From Streptomyces finlayi (lineage in GTDB: Bacteria; Actinomycetota; Actinomycetes; Streptomycetales; Streptomycetaceae): DNA of 64,000 bases. The stretch is from NCBI RefSeq assembly GCF_014216315.1, contig NZ_CP045703.1, positions 62,001 to 126,000 of the forward strand. The letters run 5' to 3'. The notes below the pieces were generated by a model that saw only the letters and a program-made list of their open reading frames with translations, ran no database searches and was not told where the DNA came from. Positions 18,201-25,921 of this stretch are shown here, one piece after another. Made by a program: the position numbers and the translations under genes. Each line of letters starts with the position of its first letter. The stretch's first letter is position 1.

Positions 18201-21043
18201 ACATCCCGACCAACTTCGCCACGGCGACCGTGGCCGAACTGGCCACGGCTCTCACCACCCTGGTCGACACCGGTGGGGACACCGATGCCGCGGCGCCCCT
18301 CGTCACGGGCGCCGCACCCTGGGCCCGGCCCTTCTCCGTCGACCTCGACGAACTGCCCCTCCCCGCCGCCGTGGCGGACACGAAGGGCGGAACCTGGGAG
18401 CTGTTCACCACTGACGGCCACCCCTTCGCCCACGACGTGCACCGCGCCCTGAAGAACGCCGCGGTGGGCTCCGGGGTCCTGGTCTGCCTGCCGCCCGCCT
18501 GCTCCCCGGAGCAGCTCGAACTCGCCCTGGACGGGGCGAAGTCCGCTCTCTCGGGCGAGCCGGAACGCCGTTTCGTCCTGGTGCAGCACGACCGGGGGAC
18601 GGCCGCGCTGGCCAAGACCCTGCACCTGGAGGCGCCCCACCTGCGTACCACCGTCGTCCACACCCCGGTGGCCGACGGGGCCGCGGACCGGGTCGCCGAC
18701 GAGGTCGCCGCGACGGCCCGCTTCAGCGAGGTACACCTCGCCGAGGACGGCAGCCGCCGGGTGCCCGTTCTCCGTGCTCTGCCCTTCGCACCGGAGCGTA
18801 CCGACCACGTGCTGGGCTCCGAGGACGTCCTGCTCGTCACCGGCGGCGGCAAGGGCATCACCGCCGAATGCGCCCTGGCCGTCGCCGAGCGAACGGGAGC
18901 GGCTCTGGCCCTGATGGGCCGTTCCGACCCCGGCCAGGACCAGGATCTCGCCGCGAATCTGCAGCGGATGAGGGACAGCGGCGTACGGGTCGGCTACGTG
19001 GCCGCCGACGTCACCGACCCGGTGCGCGTCGCCGAGGCGGTCGCCGAGCTGACCGGGGCTCTCGGCTCCGTGACCGCCGTTCTGCACGGAGCGGGCCGCA
19101 ACGAGCCGGCCGCGCTCACCGGGCTCGACATGGCCGCCGTCCACAGCACGCTCGCCCCCAAGGTCGACGGGCTGCGCAATGTGCTGGCCGTGGTCGGCGA
19201 GGAGAACCTGAAACTCCTCGTCACCTTCGGCAGCATCATCGGCCGGGCAGGACTGCGGGGAGAGGCGCACTACGCCACCGCCAACGAGTGGCTGGCCGGC
19301 CTCACCGAGGACGTCGCCCGCCGCAACGCGGGCTGCCGCGCCCTGTGCATGGAGTGGTCCGTGTGGTCCGGCGTCGGCATGGGCGAGAAGCTGTCCGTCG
19401 TGGAGTCGCTCTCCCGCGAGGGCATCGTGCCCGTCTCGCCCGACCAGGGCATCGAGATCCTGCTCCGACTGATCGCCGACCCGGACGCCCCCGTGGTGAC
19501 GGTGATCAGCGGCCGCACGGAAGGCATCGGGACCGTGCGGCGCGAGCAGCCGCCGCTGCCGCTGCTGCGCTTCACCGGGGAGCCACTGGTGCGCTACCAC
19601 GGTGTGGAGCTCGTCACCGAAGCCGAGCTCAACGCCGGGACGGACCTCTATCTCGCCGACCACCTTCTGGACGGCAACCTGCTGCTGCCCGCGGTGATCG
19701 GCATGGAGGCCATGGTCCAGGTCGCCTCCGCGGTCACCGGGCGAGAAGGTGTGCCGGTCCTGGAGGACGCGCGCTTCCTGCGCCCGATCGTGGTGCCGCC
19801 CACAGGAACGACCCGCATCCGGATCGCGGCCACCGTCACCGGCTCCGACACCGTGGACGTGGCCGTCCACGCGCAGGACACCGGTTTCGTGGCCGAACAC
19901 TTCCGGGCCCGGCTGGTCTACAACAGCGGGGCGATCCCGGACGGTCCCCCCGGCCAGGCGGACCCGAACGTTCCGGACGTCCCGCTGGACCCCGCTACCG
20001 ACCTGTACGGCGGCGTGCTCTTCCAGGGCGAGCGCTTCCAGAGGCTGCGCCGCTTCCACCGGGCCGCCGCGCGGCACGTCGACGCCGATGTGGCGATCGA
20101 CGCGCCGTCCGGCTGGTTCGCCGGCTACCTGCCGGGCACGCTCCTGCTCGCGGACCCGGGGATGCGTGACGCCCTGATGCACGGTAACCAGGTGTGCGTC
20201 CCAGACGCGACCCTGCTGCCCTCCGGCATCGAGCGGATGTATCCGATGGCCGCAGGCGAGGACCTGCCGGAGCTGGTCCGCTACTGCGCGACCGAGCGCC
20301 ACCGGGACGGCGACACCTATGTGTACGACATCGCCGTACGTACTCCGGACGGCACGGTCGTCGAGCGGTGGGAGGGACTCACCCTGCACGCCGTGCGCAA
20401 GTCGGACGGCTCGGGACCGTGGGTCGCGCCGCTGCTCGGCCCCTACCTGGAGCGGACTCTGGAGGAAGTGCTCGGCACCCATCTCGACGTCGCCGTCGAA
20501 CCGGACCCGGCCGACGCCGAGGACTCCAGGACCGGTCGCCGAGCGGCCACCGCCCGGGCCGTCCAGCGGGCGCTGGGCGAGAGCGTGAAGGTGCGCTACC
20601 GGCCCGACGGCCGGCCCGAACTCGACGGCACGCGGCGTCTGTCGGCGGCCCACGGCCCGGGGATGACCCTCGGCGTCGTCGCCTCGACGACCGTGGCCTG
20701 CGACATCGAGCAGGTCACCGCCCGCGACCCGGCGGTGTGGGAGGGGCTGCTCGGTGAGCACGGGGACCTGGCCGCCCTGGTGGCCAAGGAAACGGGTGAG
20801 AACCCGGACACCTCGGCGACCCGGGTGTGGACCGCCGTCGAGTGCCTGAGGAAGGCCGGTCTGCTGGCCGGGGTGCCCCTCACCCTGGCCCCGCAGACCA
20901 GGCCCGGATGGGTCGTCCTGACGGCGGGCGGGCTGCGCATCGCCACGTTCGTCACCACACTGCGCCACGTCGGGGAGCCGGTGGTCTTCGCCTTCCTCAC
21001 CGACGGCGCGGACGCCCCGGACCCGGGAGGGTCCCGGACATGA
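15233..21043 (+). CDS. pksE: Iterative enediyne polyketide synthase (PKSE)
   Basis: 1936 residues, the usual PKSE size. Domains in order: KS (residues 1-450) with catalytic Cys211 in DGACSSS and the His motifs EGHGTGT and GMIGHTKA; AT (570-880) with Ser659 in GHSLGE; ACP (940-1015) with the enediyne-type motif DDLHMSSI, phosphopantetheine on Ser969 or Ser970; KR (1190-1440) with LLVTGGGKG; DH (1450-1700) with His1477 in ADHLLDGN; and an integral phosphopantetheinyl transferase (1720-1936) with VACDIEQV and WTAVECLRKAG. It makes the linear polyene released by the hotdog thioesterase. ATGA coupling to unbU. All active-site residues looked for are present, so the gene appears functional. There is no copy in module B. 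Confidence 0.98.
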   Translation: MSRIAIVGLACTYPDAATPRELWENAVAGRRAFRRLPDVRMRLDDYWNPDPTVPDTFYARNAAVLEGWEFDRVAHRIAGSTYRSTDLTHWLALDTATRALADAGFPDGQGLPGERTGVVIGNTLTGEFSRANGMRLRWPYVRRVLADALKGQDWDDDRIGTFLQGVEGAYKKPFPAVDEDTLAGGLSNTIAGRICNHFDLNGGGYTVDGACSSSLLSITTAATSLQGGDLDVAVAGGVDLSIDPFEIIGFAKTGALARKEMRLYDRGSNGFWPGEGCGMVVLMREEDAIAAGRRVYASIAGWGISSDGQGGITRPEVSGYQLALSRAYERAGFGIETVPLFEGHGTGTAVGDATELQAIMGARTQADPRAPSAVISSVKGMIGHTKAAAGVAGLIKAVMALDSAVLPPAIGCVDPHELLTTESANLRVLRKAERWPKNAPLRAGITAMGFGGINTHVVLDRSAASGRRRGASRRATLLANSLQDSELLLLDGESPAALAQRLTRVADFAAQVSYAQLGDLAVTLQRELRELPYRAAVVVTSPEDAELRLRSAARTAGTHTPGDGPVFSSDGRTFLGRAVEAARIGFLFPGQGSGTSTAGGALARRFTEAADVYARAGLPTAGDMVATDVAQPRIVTGSTAGLRVLDALGVEADIALGHSLGELSALHWAGAMDSSTLLEAARTRGAAMAEHSASGTMASLTATPEEAGALVEGLPVVISGYNGPRQTVIAGTVEAVESVTGRAAAAGIAFTRLAVSHAFHSPLVAPAADSFGDWLAGARLGGMERRVVSTVTGAELESDTDLAKLLRQQITDPVLFTQAVRAAAAEVDLFVEVGPGRVLSTLAAGATEKPAIALNTDDESLRGLLQVVGAAYVMGAPIVHERLFNDRLTRPLEVGAEFRFLASPCEQAPELTLPAALVQEPDAVTAADAGSSAGESAFDVLRALVAERAELPLELIDESKSLLDDLHMSSITVGQIVNQAALQLGLAASHIPTNFATATVAELATALTTLVDTGGDTDAAAPLVTGAAPWARPFSVDLDELPLPAAVADTKGGTWELFTTDGHPFAHDVHRALKNAAVGSGVLVCLPPACSPEQLELALDGAKSALSGEPERRFVLVQHDRGTAALAKTLHLEAPHLRTTVVHTPVADGAADRVADEVAATARFSEVHLAEDGSRRVPVLRALPFAPERTDHVLGSEDVLLVTGGGKGITAECALAVAERTGAALALMGRSDPGQDQDLAANLQRMRDSGVRVGYVAADVTDPVRVAEAVAELTGALGSVTAVLHGAGRNEPAALTGLDMAAVHSTLAPKVDGLRNVLAVVGEENLKLLVTFGSIIGRAGLRGEAHYATANEWLAGLTEDVARRNAGCRALCMEWSVWSGVGMGEKLSVVESLSREGIVPVSPDQGIEILLRLIADPDAPVVTVISGRTEGIGTVRREQPPLPLLRFTGEPLVRYHGVELVTEAELNAGTDLYLADHLLDGNLLLPAVIGMEAMVQVASAVTGREGVPVLEDARFLRPIVVPPTGTTRIRIAATVTGSDTVDVAVHAQDTGFVAEHFRARLVYNSGAIPDGPPGQADPNVPDVPLDPATDLYGGVLFQGERFQRLRRFHRAAARHVDADVAIDAPSGWFAGYLPGTLLLADPGMRDALMHGNQVCVPDATLLPSGIERMYPMAAGEDLPELVRYCATERHRDGDTYVYDIAVRTPDGTVVERWEGLTLHAVRKSDGSGPWVAPLLGPYLERTLEEVLGTHLDVAVEPDPADAEDSRTGRRAATARAVQRALGESVKVRYRPDGRPELDGTRRLSAAHGPGMTLGVVASTTVACDIEQVTARDPAVWEGLLGEHGDLAALVAKETGENPDTSATRVWTAVECLRKAGLLAGVPLTLAPQTRPGWVVLTAGGLRIATFVTTLRHVGEPVVFAFLTDGADAPDPGGSRT

Positions 21044-21258
21044 CCGGCGCCGCGGAGCGGGTGCGGGGAGCGTTGCGCTTCCCGCACCCGGTCACCTCCA
21101 CCCCAGGCGCCACCCACCGGGCCGACGGCCCGGACGACCGGCCGGCCGCCGTGACGAACCGTGCGGCGACCGCGCCGGTCCTCGATTCCCCACCGATCCC
21201 CGACACGTCGGCACAGCATCGAGCCGGGACCCGGCCGCCGGCAGGGAGGCAGAAATGA
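21040..21258 (+). CDS. Small ORF between PKS and flavin reductase
   Basis: 72-residue ORF whose ATG overlaps the PKS stop (ATGA) and whose stop overlaps the flavin-reductase ATG, the same coupling as every gene in this operon. The product is proline/alanine/arginine rich, without a recognised domain or hydrophobic segment. It may be a real small protein or merely a translated bridge that keeps ribosomes moving into the next gene. Coding status rests on the double overlap. Confidence 0.35.
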   Translation: MTGAAERVRGALRFPHPVTSTPGATHRADGPDDRPAAVTNRAATAPVLDSPPIPDTSAQHRAGTRPPAGRQK

Positions 21259-21803
21259 GTCCGATCACCGCTCCGCCCGCGGAGCCCGTCGATCTGAACG
21301 ACCGAGCGCAGCTGCGGGGCGTGTTCGGGACGTTTCCCACCGGGGTCACCGTGGTGACCGTCGGCGGGAGCGAGCCCCGGGGCATGACGGCCAACTCGTT
21401 CACGTCCGTCTCACTCTCGCCGCCCCTGGTGCTCATCTGCGTCGGCAGGGACGCCGTCATGCACCAGCGTCTGACCGCCATGCCCACATTCGCCGTGTCG
21501 GTGCTGGAGGCCGGGCAGGAGAAGGCGGCCCGGCACTTCGCGGACAGCTCGCGTCCCCCGGGCGCCGACCAGTTCGACTCCGTGGACTGGCTGCTCGGCG
21601 AGAAGTCCGGCGCACGCCTGATCGCCGGTGCGGTGGCGCATCTGGAGTGCGAGAAGCGGCAGGTCTACCGGGGCGGTGACCACACGATCTTCCTCGGCGA
21701 AGTGCTCACGGCCACGCGTTGGCCGCTTCACGAGGGCATGCTGTTCTCCGGTGGCCGCTTCCGCCGGTTCGCGCAGGACCGGAGCGAAGGCAGGGCGGCA
21801 TGA
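21255..21803 (+). CDS. Flavin reductase of the enediyne core (E6-like)
   Basis: 182 residues of the flavin reductase-like FMN-binding family: FPTGVTVVT (about residue 30), MTANSFTSVSLSPPLV (about 50), with GDHTIFLGEV near the C-terminus. It should supply FADH2 or FMNH2 to flavin-dependent oxygenases in the pathway. SgcE6 in the C-1027 cluster is an equivalent co-clustered reductase. ATG follows GGGAGGCAG. It is coupled to the P450 through ATGA. A potential client is the flavin monooxygenase at 36770-38247. Confidence 0.9.
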   Translation: MSPITAPPAEPVDLNDRAQLRGVFGTFPTGVTVVTVGGSEPRGMTANSFTSVSLSPPLVLICVGRDAVMHQRLTAMPTFAVSVLEAGQEKAARHFADSSRPPGADQFDSVDWLLGEKSGARLIAGAVAHLECEKRQVYRGGDHTIFLGEVLTATRWPLHEGMLFSGGRFRRFAQDRSEGRAA

Positions 21804-23149
21804 GGATCGATCCTCCCGGCCCGCCGCTGCGGGCGCTGCCGGGACTGCTGAGGAAGCTGGCGGTGGACCGCCTCGGCATGATGAAGGACGCGGCCGGCCT
21901 GGGGGACGCCGTCCGCGTCTCCATGGGTCCCAAGAAGCTGTACATCTTCAACCGGCCCGACTACGCCAAGCACGTTCTGGCCGACAACAGCGACAACTAC
22001 CACAAGGGCATCGGCCTGGTGCAGTCGCGTCGGGTGCTGGGCGACGGGCTGCTCACCAGCGACGGCGAGACGTGGCGCGAACAGCGCCAGGTGGTGCAGC
22101 CCGCGTTCAAACCGGGCCGCATCAACCAGCAGGCGTCCGCCGTGGCCGAGGAGGCCGCAAAGCTGGTCGCCCTGCTCCGCGGCTACGAGGGGGGCGGGCC
22201 CGTGGACGTCCTCCAGGAGATCACCGGCCTCACCCTCGGCGTACTGGGCCGGACCCTGCTCGAATCGGACCTCACCGCGCACGAGTCGCTCGCGCACTCC
22301 TTCGAGGAGGTCCAGGACCAGGCCATGCTGGAGATGGTCAGTCAGGGCATGGTGCCCAGCTGGCTCCCGCTGCCACCGCAGGCGCGTTTCCGGCGCGCCC
22401 GCCGGGAGCTGTACCGGGTGGCCGATCTGCTGGTGGCCGACCGCCGCGCCGCAATGGCAGGCGGTGAGCCGGGCGACGACGCGCTGTCCCGGATCATCAG
22501 TGCGGCCGACCGGCGGCACGGGGGACCCGAGCAGGCCCGCAAGCGGCTGCGCGAGGAGCTGGTCACCCTGCTGCTCGCGGGCCACGAGACCACGGCCAGC
22601 ACCCTCGGCTGGACCCTGCACCTGCTCGAGAGGCACCCGGAAGTACGTGCCCGGGTCCGTGAGGAGGCCCGTGCCGCCCTCGGCGACGGCGTCCCCGGAC
22701 TGGGGGACCTTCATCGGCTGACGTACACGACCATGGTGGTGCAGGAGGCGATGCGGCTGTTCCCGCCGGTGTGGATCCTGCCCAGGGTTGCCCAGCGGGG
22801 CGACGTGGTCGGCGGCTACACGGTGGCGGCCAAGTCGGACGTGCTGATCTGCCCGTACATCATGCATCGCCATCCGGGCCTGTGGGACGCCCCCGAGCGC
22901 TTCGATCCGGAGCGGTTCGGACCCCGGCAGGTCGCCGACCGGCCCCGGTACGCGTACATCCCGTTCGGCGCGGGACCGCGCTTCTGCGTCGGCAGCAACC
23001 TCGGGATGATGGAGGCGGTGTTCGTCACGGCCCTGGTCACCCGCGACCTCGACCTGCGCACCGTCGCCGGCCACCGGGCGGTGGCCGAGCCCATGCTCTC
23101 GCTGCGGATGCGCGGGGGGCTGCCGATGACGGTCCACGCGGTGAGCTGA
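21800..23149 (+). CDS. Cytochrome P450 of the enediyne core (E7-like)
   Basis: 449 residues, a complete class I bacterial P450. The I-helix is AGHETTAST, the K-helix ExxR is EAMR, and the haem loop is FGAGPRFCVG with ligand Cys396. It is longer than most actinobacterial P450s (about 400) and its IMHRHPGLWDAPERFDPERFG meander resembles CYP4/BM3-like enzymes. In enediyne clusters a P450 in this position (E7) is conserved and thought to oxidise the nascent core. No dedicated ferredoxin is visible in the window. ATGA overlap with the flavin reductase makes it the last gene of the core operon. Confidence 0.95.
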   Translation: MRIDPPGPPLRALPGLLRKLAVDRLGMMKDAAGLGDAVRVSMGPKKLYIFNRPDYAKHVLADNSDNYHKGIGLVQSRRVLGDGLLTSDGETWREQRQVVQPAFKPGRINQQASAVAEEAAKLVALLRGYEGGGPVDVLQEITGLTLGVLGRTLLESDLTAHESLAHSFEEVQDQAMLEMVSQGMVPSWLPLPPQARFRRARRELYRVADLLVADRRAAMAGGEPGDDALSRIISAADRRHGGPEQARKRLREELVTLLLAGHETTASTLGWTLHLLERHPEVRARVREEARAALGDGVPGLGDLHRLTYTTMVVQEAMRLFPPVWILPRVAQRGDVVGGYTVAAKSDVLICPYIMHRHPGLWDAPERFDPERFGPRQVADRPRYAYIPFGAGPRFCVGSNLGMMEAVFVTALVTRDLDLRTVAGHRAVAEPMLSLRMRGGLPMTVHAVS

Positions 23150-23195
23150 CCGTGCGGCCTCGGCGCGGCGCCCCCGCGGTCAGGGCGACGGTGCG

Positions 23196-23960
23196 TCAGC
23201 GGGGCGCGTGCGGCCCCGGCTGCTCATCGGATGCGAAGCGAGCCAGCAGGACGGGTGGATCGAGCGCGTTCACCAGGCGCAGGAGGATGTCCACCGGCCG
23301 TAACAGCGCGCCGGGGTGCACGACCTGCGGTCCGCTCTGTCCGAGGAGGAGTTGTTCGGAACCGAACGAGTGCGGCTCATGGGTGTCGGGGACGGAGTGG
23401 GCCAGGATGTGCCAGGTACCCACAGGCACATCCCGGAGTTCGAAGGTTCCGGGGCCCTGCAGAGTGACCCAGCGCACCGGTCTGCCCTGGCGCAGACGGC
23501 CGGGAAACAGGCCTACGAAGACCTTTTCCGGTTTCTCGTCGGGAGGGGAATGAACACGTCCGCGCAGCGAGAGGTTCTGGGCGACGGGAGTATTGCGGCT
23601 CGCGGTGGAGGGGAACCCGGGCTGCACGCCCCCGAAGTCCCGGTAGGCACTCGGGGAAAGGCCTACACAGGCCTTGAACCGCGAACTGAAAGTACCGACA
23701 CTGCTGTAGCCGACCTGACTGCTGATATCGGCCACACTATGTGTAGAGTGCACCAGAAGTCGTTTCGCTTCCTGCATCCGCAAAGCGGAAAGGAAGCGTC
23801 CGGGCGATGTTCCGGTGACCTCGCGGAAAATGCGGGTGAAATGGAACTTGCTGAACATCGCCGTACGCGCCATGTCGTCGATCGTGAGGTTCTGACCGAG
23901 GTTGACATGCATGTAATCGACCACCCGGCGAACCGCATTCTCGATGGTGTTCGTGGTCAC
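23196..23960 (-). CDS. AraC-family regulator with C-terminal sensory-like domain (module A flank)
   Basis: 254 residues with the AraC double HTH at the N-terminus (residues 10-105: FSKFHFTRIFREVTGTSPGRFLSALRMQEAKRLL, then VADISSQVGYSSVGTFSSRFKACVGLSPSAYR). The C-terminal 140 residues (VFVGLFPGRLRQGRP, FELRDVPVGTWHILAHSV) form a beta-rich domain of unknown ligand. Placing the DNA-binding domain first is the reverse of classical AraC. The GTG at 23960 follows GGGAGATACG. It faces the 3' end of the core operon and follows the StrR-like gene by 25 bp, so both are probably co-transcribed. The paralogue is at 50908-51681. Confidence 0.9.
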   Translation of the reverse strand: MTTNTIENAVRRVVDYMHVNLGQNLTIDDMARTAMFSKFHFTRIFREVTGTSPGRFLSALRMQEAKRLLVHSTHSVADISSQVGYSSVGTFSSRFKACVGLSPSAYRDFGGVQPGFPSTASRNTPVAQNLSLRGRVHSPPDEKPEKVFVGLFPGRLRQGRPVRWVTLQGPGTFELRDVPVGTWHILAHSVPDTHEPHSFGSEQLLLGQSGPQVVHPGALLRPVDILLRLVNALDPPVLLARFASDEQPGPHAPR

Positions 23961-23985
23961 CGTATCTCCCTGTCGAAGTAAGCTG

Positions 23986-25068
23986 TCAACGGCGAGTTGG
24001 CTGAGTCGCACGGACCTCCGCGACATCCGCCGCGGAGGTGTGCCGACGCCGGACCATCTCCTCGGCGAACCGGCGCCAGGCGTCGGAGCAGTGCTGCGCC
24101 AGCTCCGCCATCGAGTCGACGCAGTGGGCGGGGACCACGTCCGCGCGCCGGCGCCACGCCTCGTCGACGAGGAACCGGTTGTGGAGCCAGCGCATGAGCT
24201 CGCGTCCCTGGTCCGAGTGGCGCAGGGAGGGGTCGTGGGAGAGCTTGCGCAGCGCCTCCATCGGAGCCCGGGACCGGGGGGACACCGGCGGTCTGCCGGC
24301 CACGGCGGACGTCGCCGTGCGGCCCGGGCGGATACCCGGCACGACCGGCGCTCCGGCCGGCCGTGGCCTCTTCGCGGGCCCGGCCTCCAGCATCGCGCCC
24401 GCGCTCTGCCGGCTCTGCGGAACCGGGTCCTCACCGCGCAGCAGTCGGCGGCGGACGTCGTGTGCCGTGCCCAGCGACAGCCCGGTCTGCTCGACGACGG
24501 AACGCAGCGACAGGGCCGGGTCCTGGGTGAGCAGCGCGGCGGCGTGCAGGCGTTCGGCGGTACGGTCGAGAGGGTGGATGCGGCCGTCCGCTCCGGTGCG
24601 TACGTTCAGCAGCGGAGAACCCGCGGCTGAACATGTCCGCACACCCGCCACGGTCTTGGCGTCGAGCCCCACGTGCGCGGCGACGGCGCGGTCGGACAGG
24701 GTCGGGTGCGAGGCCAGGATGCGTGCCGCGGCGGTCTTGCGGTCGGCCACGGACAAGGGCAGCCCGTTGGTGATGTTCGCGGCGACGGACCGCAGGAACA
24801 CCTGGTCCTCGGCGCCATCGAAGAACGTGACCTCGACGGTCTCCAGCCCCTTCAGCAGGGCAGCGCTGATGCGGTGCATGCCGTCGACGACCCGCATGGT
24901 CGGCCGGTGGACGAGCACCGGGGGCAGGGACGCGTAGACGGTAGCGAGGCGCTGTACATGGGCCCGGTCGATACCGCTCAGACGCGGCGAATCGGCAGGA
25001 ATGAGTTCATCGATCCGTACGACACGCGGTGAGCGTTCCACGGCGCGTTGGGCAGAGTCACTTTTCAC
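23986..25068 (-). CDS. StrR-like pathway-specific regulator with ParB-type N-terminal domain
   Basis: 360 residues. The N-terminal ParB/sulfiredoxin-like fold (ADSPRLSGIDRAHVQRLATVYASLPPVLVHRP, VVDGMHRISAALL) followed by an HTH (HPTLSDRAVAAHVGLDAKTVAGVR) is the StrR architecture. StrR-type activators control streptomycin and, as SgcR1, the C-1027 enediyne cluster, so this is the likeliest direct activator here. The C-terminus (LRKLSHDPSLRHSDQGRELMRWLH) is conserved in the damaged copy at 51707-52783. GTG start behind GGGGGAAAC. A StrR-type half-site, CAGTCGAAC at 25273-25281, sits in the divergent promoter region, consistent with autoregulation or control of the next operon. Confidence 0.9.
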   Translation of the reverse strand: MKSDSAQRAVERSPRVVRIDELIPADSPRLSGIDRAHVQRLATVYASLPPVLVHRPTMRVVDGMHRISAALLKGLETVEVTFFDGAEDQVFLRSVAANITNGLPLSVADRKTAAARILASHPTLSDRAVAAHVGLDAKTVAGVRTCSAAGSPLLNVRTGADGRIHPLDRTAERLHAAALLTQDPALSLRSVVEQTGLSLGTAHDVRRRLLRGEDPVPQSRQSAGAMLEAGPAKRPRPAGAPVVPGIRPGRTATSAVAGRPPVSPRSRAPMEALRKLSHDPSLRHSDQGRELMRWLHNRFLVDEAWRRRADVVPAHCVDSMAELAQHCSDAWRRFAEEMVRRRHTSAADVAEVRATQPTRR

Positions 25069-25324
25069 GTTTCCCCCAAGACATGAGGCCAGGGCTCACT
25101 TCCGCATGCGGTGCTCGTGCAGAAGCATTTCCACGTGCAGGTGATGAATGAAGACATCCGTTCGATGAGACTAGTGAGCACCTCGCTCGCGCGCGTAATT
25201 CCAGTCGCCGCTTCGCGCCAACTCCGGGGAGTCGGTTTCAAGTTCGCCTCTACTTTGGCTAGTTGCTTGAACCAGTCGAACGACCCTAGTTTTCTTCACG
25301 CCGCAAGGCATCACACTCCGGACC

Positions 25325-25921
25325 GTGAGAAAGGAGAGCGAGTTGCGCGACGACAATGAGCGAGGGGCGCCGGACAGCGACATCCGGACCATGACGCTGG
25401 AGGCCTACGCCGACACGATCGTGCCGGGCGAGAAGCGCTCCGCCGACGACCGTGCCATCGCTGGTGTGTCCACCGGCGGCGGAGCCGTCCAGGCGGGGGC
25501 CCTGGAGCTTCTGCAATGGGACGCGACAGGAATCCATGACGGCCTGGACGACCTGGTGCGCCTGGTCAACGAGCACGCACAGGCCTACGCCGCGGAGCGG
25601 GGACTCGCCCTGGACCCGGCCGTGCCGCCCTTCGTGGCACTGGAGTACCCGGACCGGGCCGCCCTGATCCAGCTGCTGACGAAACCCGGCCACCCGGAGA
25701 AGGAGTTCTGGGTACTGCTCTCCCTCTTCTGCAACATGGCCTTCGACTCGGCAGCGCACCTCAACACGGCACAGGCGATGGCCGACGGACATCCGGGGCT
25801 GAAGGCCATGGGCCTGACGCAGCCGGACGCGGACGGCCTGTGGCGGTTCGAGGACTACAGCTACGGCCGGGAGTTCGCCCGCCTCCACCCCGACACCACG
25901 TCCACCGGGAGTCCCGCATGA
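25325..25921 (+). CDS. DUF5987-like protein coupled to the GMC oxidoreductase (E8-like)
   Basis: 198 residues. Characteristic segments are MTLEAYADTIVPGEKR (about residue 22), GGGAVQAGALELL and EKEFWVLLSLFCNMAFDSAAHL (about 125). The layout resembles the small partner subunits preceding gluconate/GMC-type dehydrogenases, and in several enediyne clusters a protein of unknown function precedes the E9 oxidoreductase; I infer this is the same pair. Its ATGA overlap with the GMC gene supports a complex. The start used is GTG 25325; an ATG at 25391 is an alternative. The module B copy (53044) carries two frameshifts. Confidence 0.78.
   Translation: MRKESELRDDNERGAPDSDIRTMTLEAYADTIVPGEKRSADDRAIAGVSTGGGAVQAGALELLQWDATGIHDGLDDLVRLVNEHAQAYAAERGLALDPAVPPFVALEYPDRAALIQLLTKPGHPEKEFWVLLSLFCNMAFDSAAHLNTAQAMADGHPGLKAMGLTQPDADGLWRFEDYSYGREFARLHPDTTSTGSPA

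Noticed and set aside
17513..20968. Long open frame (over 1100 codons) on the minus strand through the PKS gene
   Set aside because: It is a codon-bias shadow of the PKS: Gly/Arg/Val/His-rich, without any domain, while the plus strand encodes a complete KS-AT-ACP-KR-DH-PPTase.
25261..25290. A full StrR-type operator (two half-sites) before the DUF5987/GMC operon
   Set aside because: Only one good half-site (CAGTCGAAC, 25273-25281) was found; no partner at the known spacing, so it is mentioned but not called as a site.
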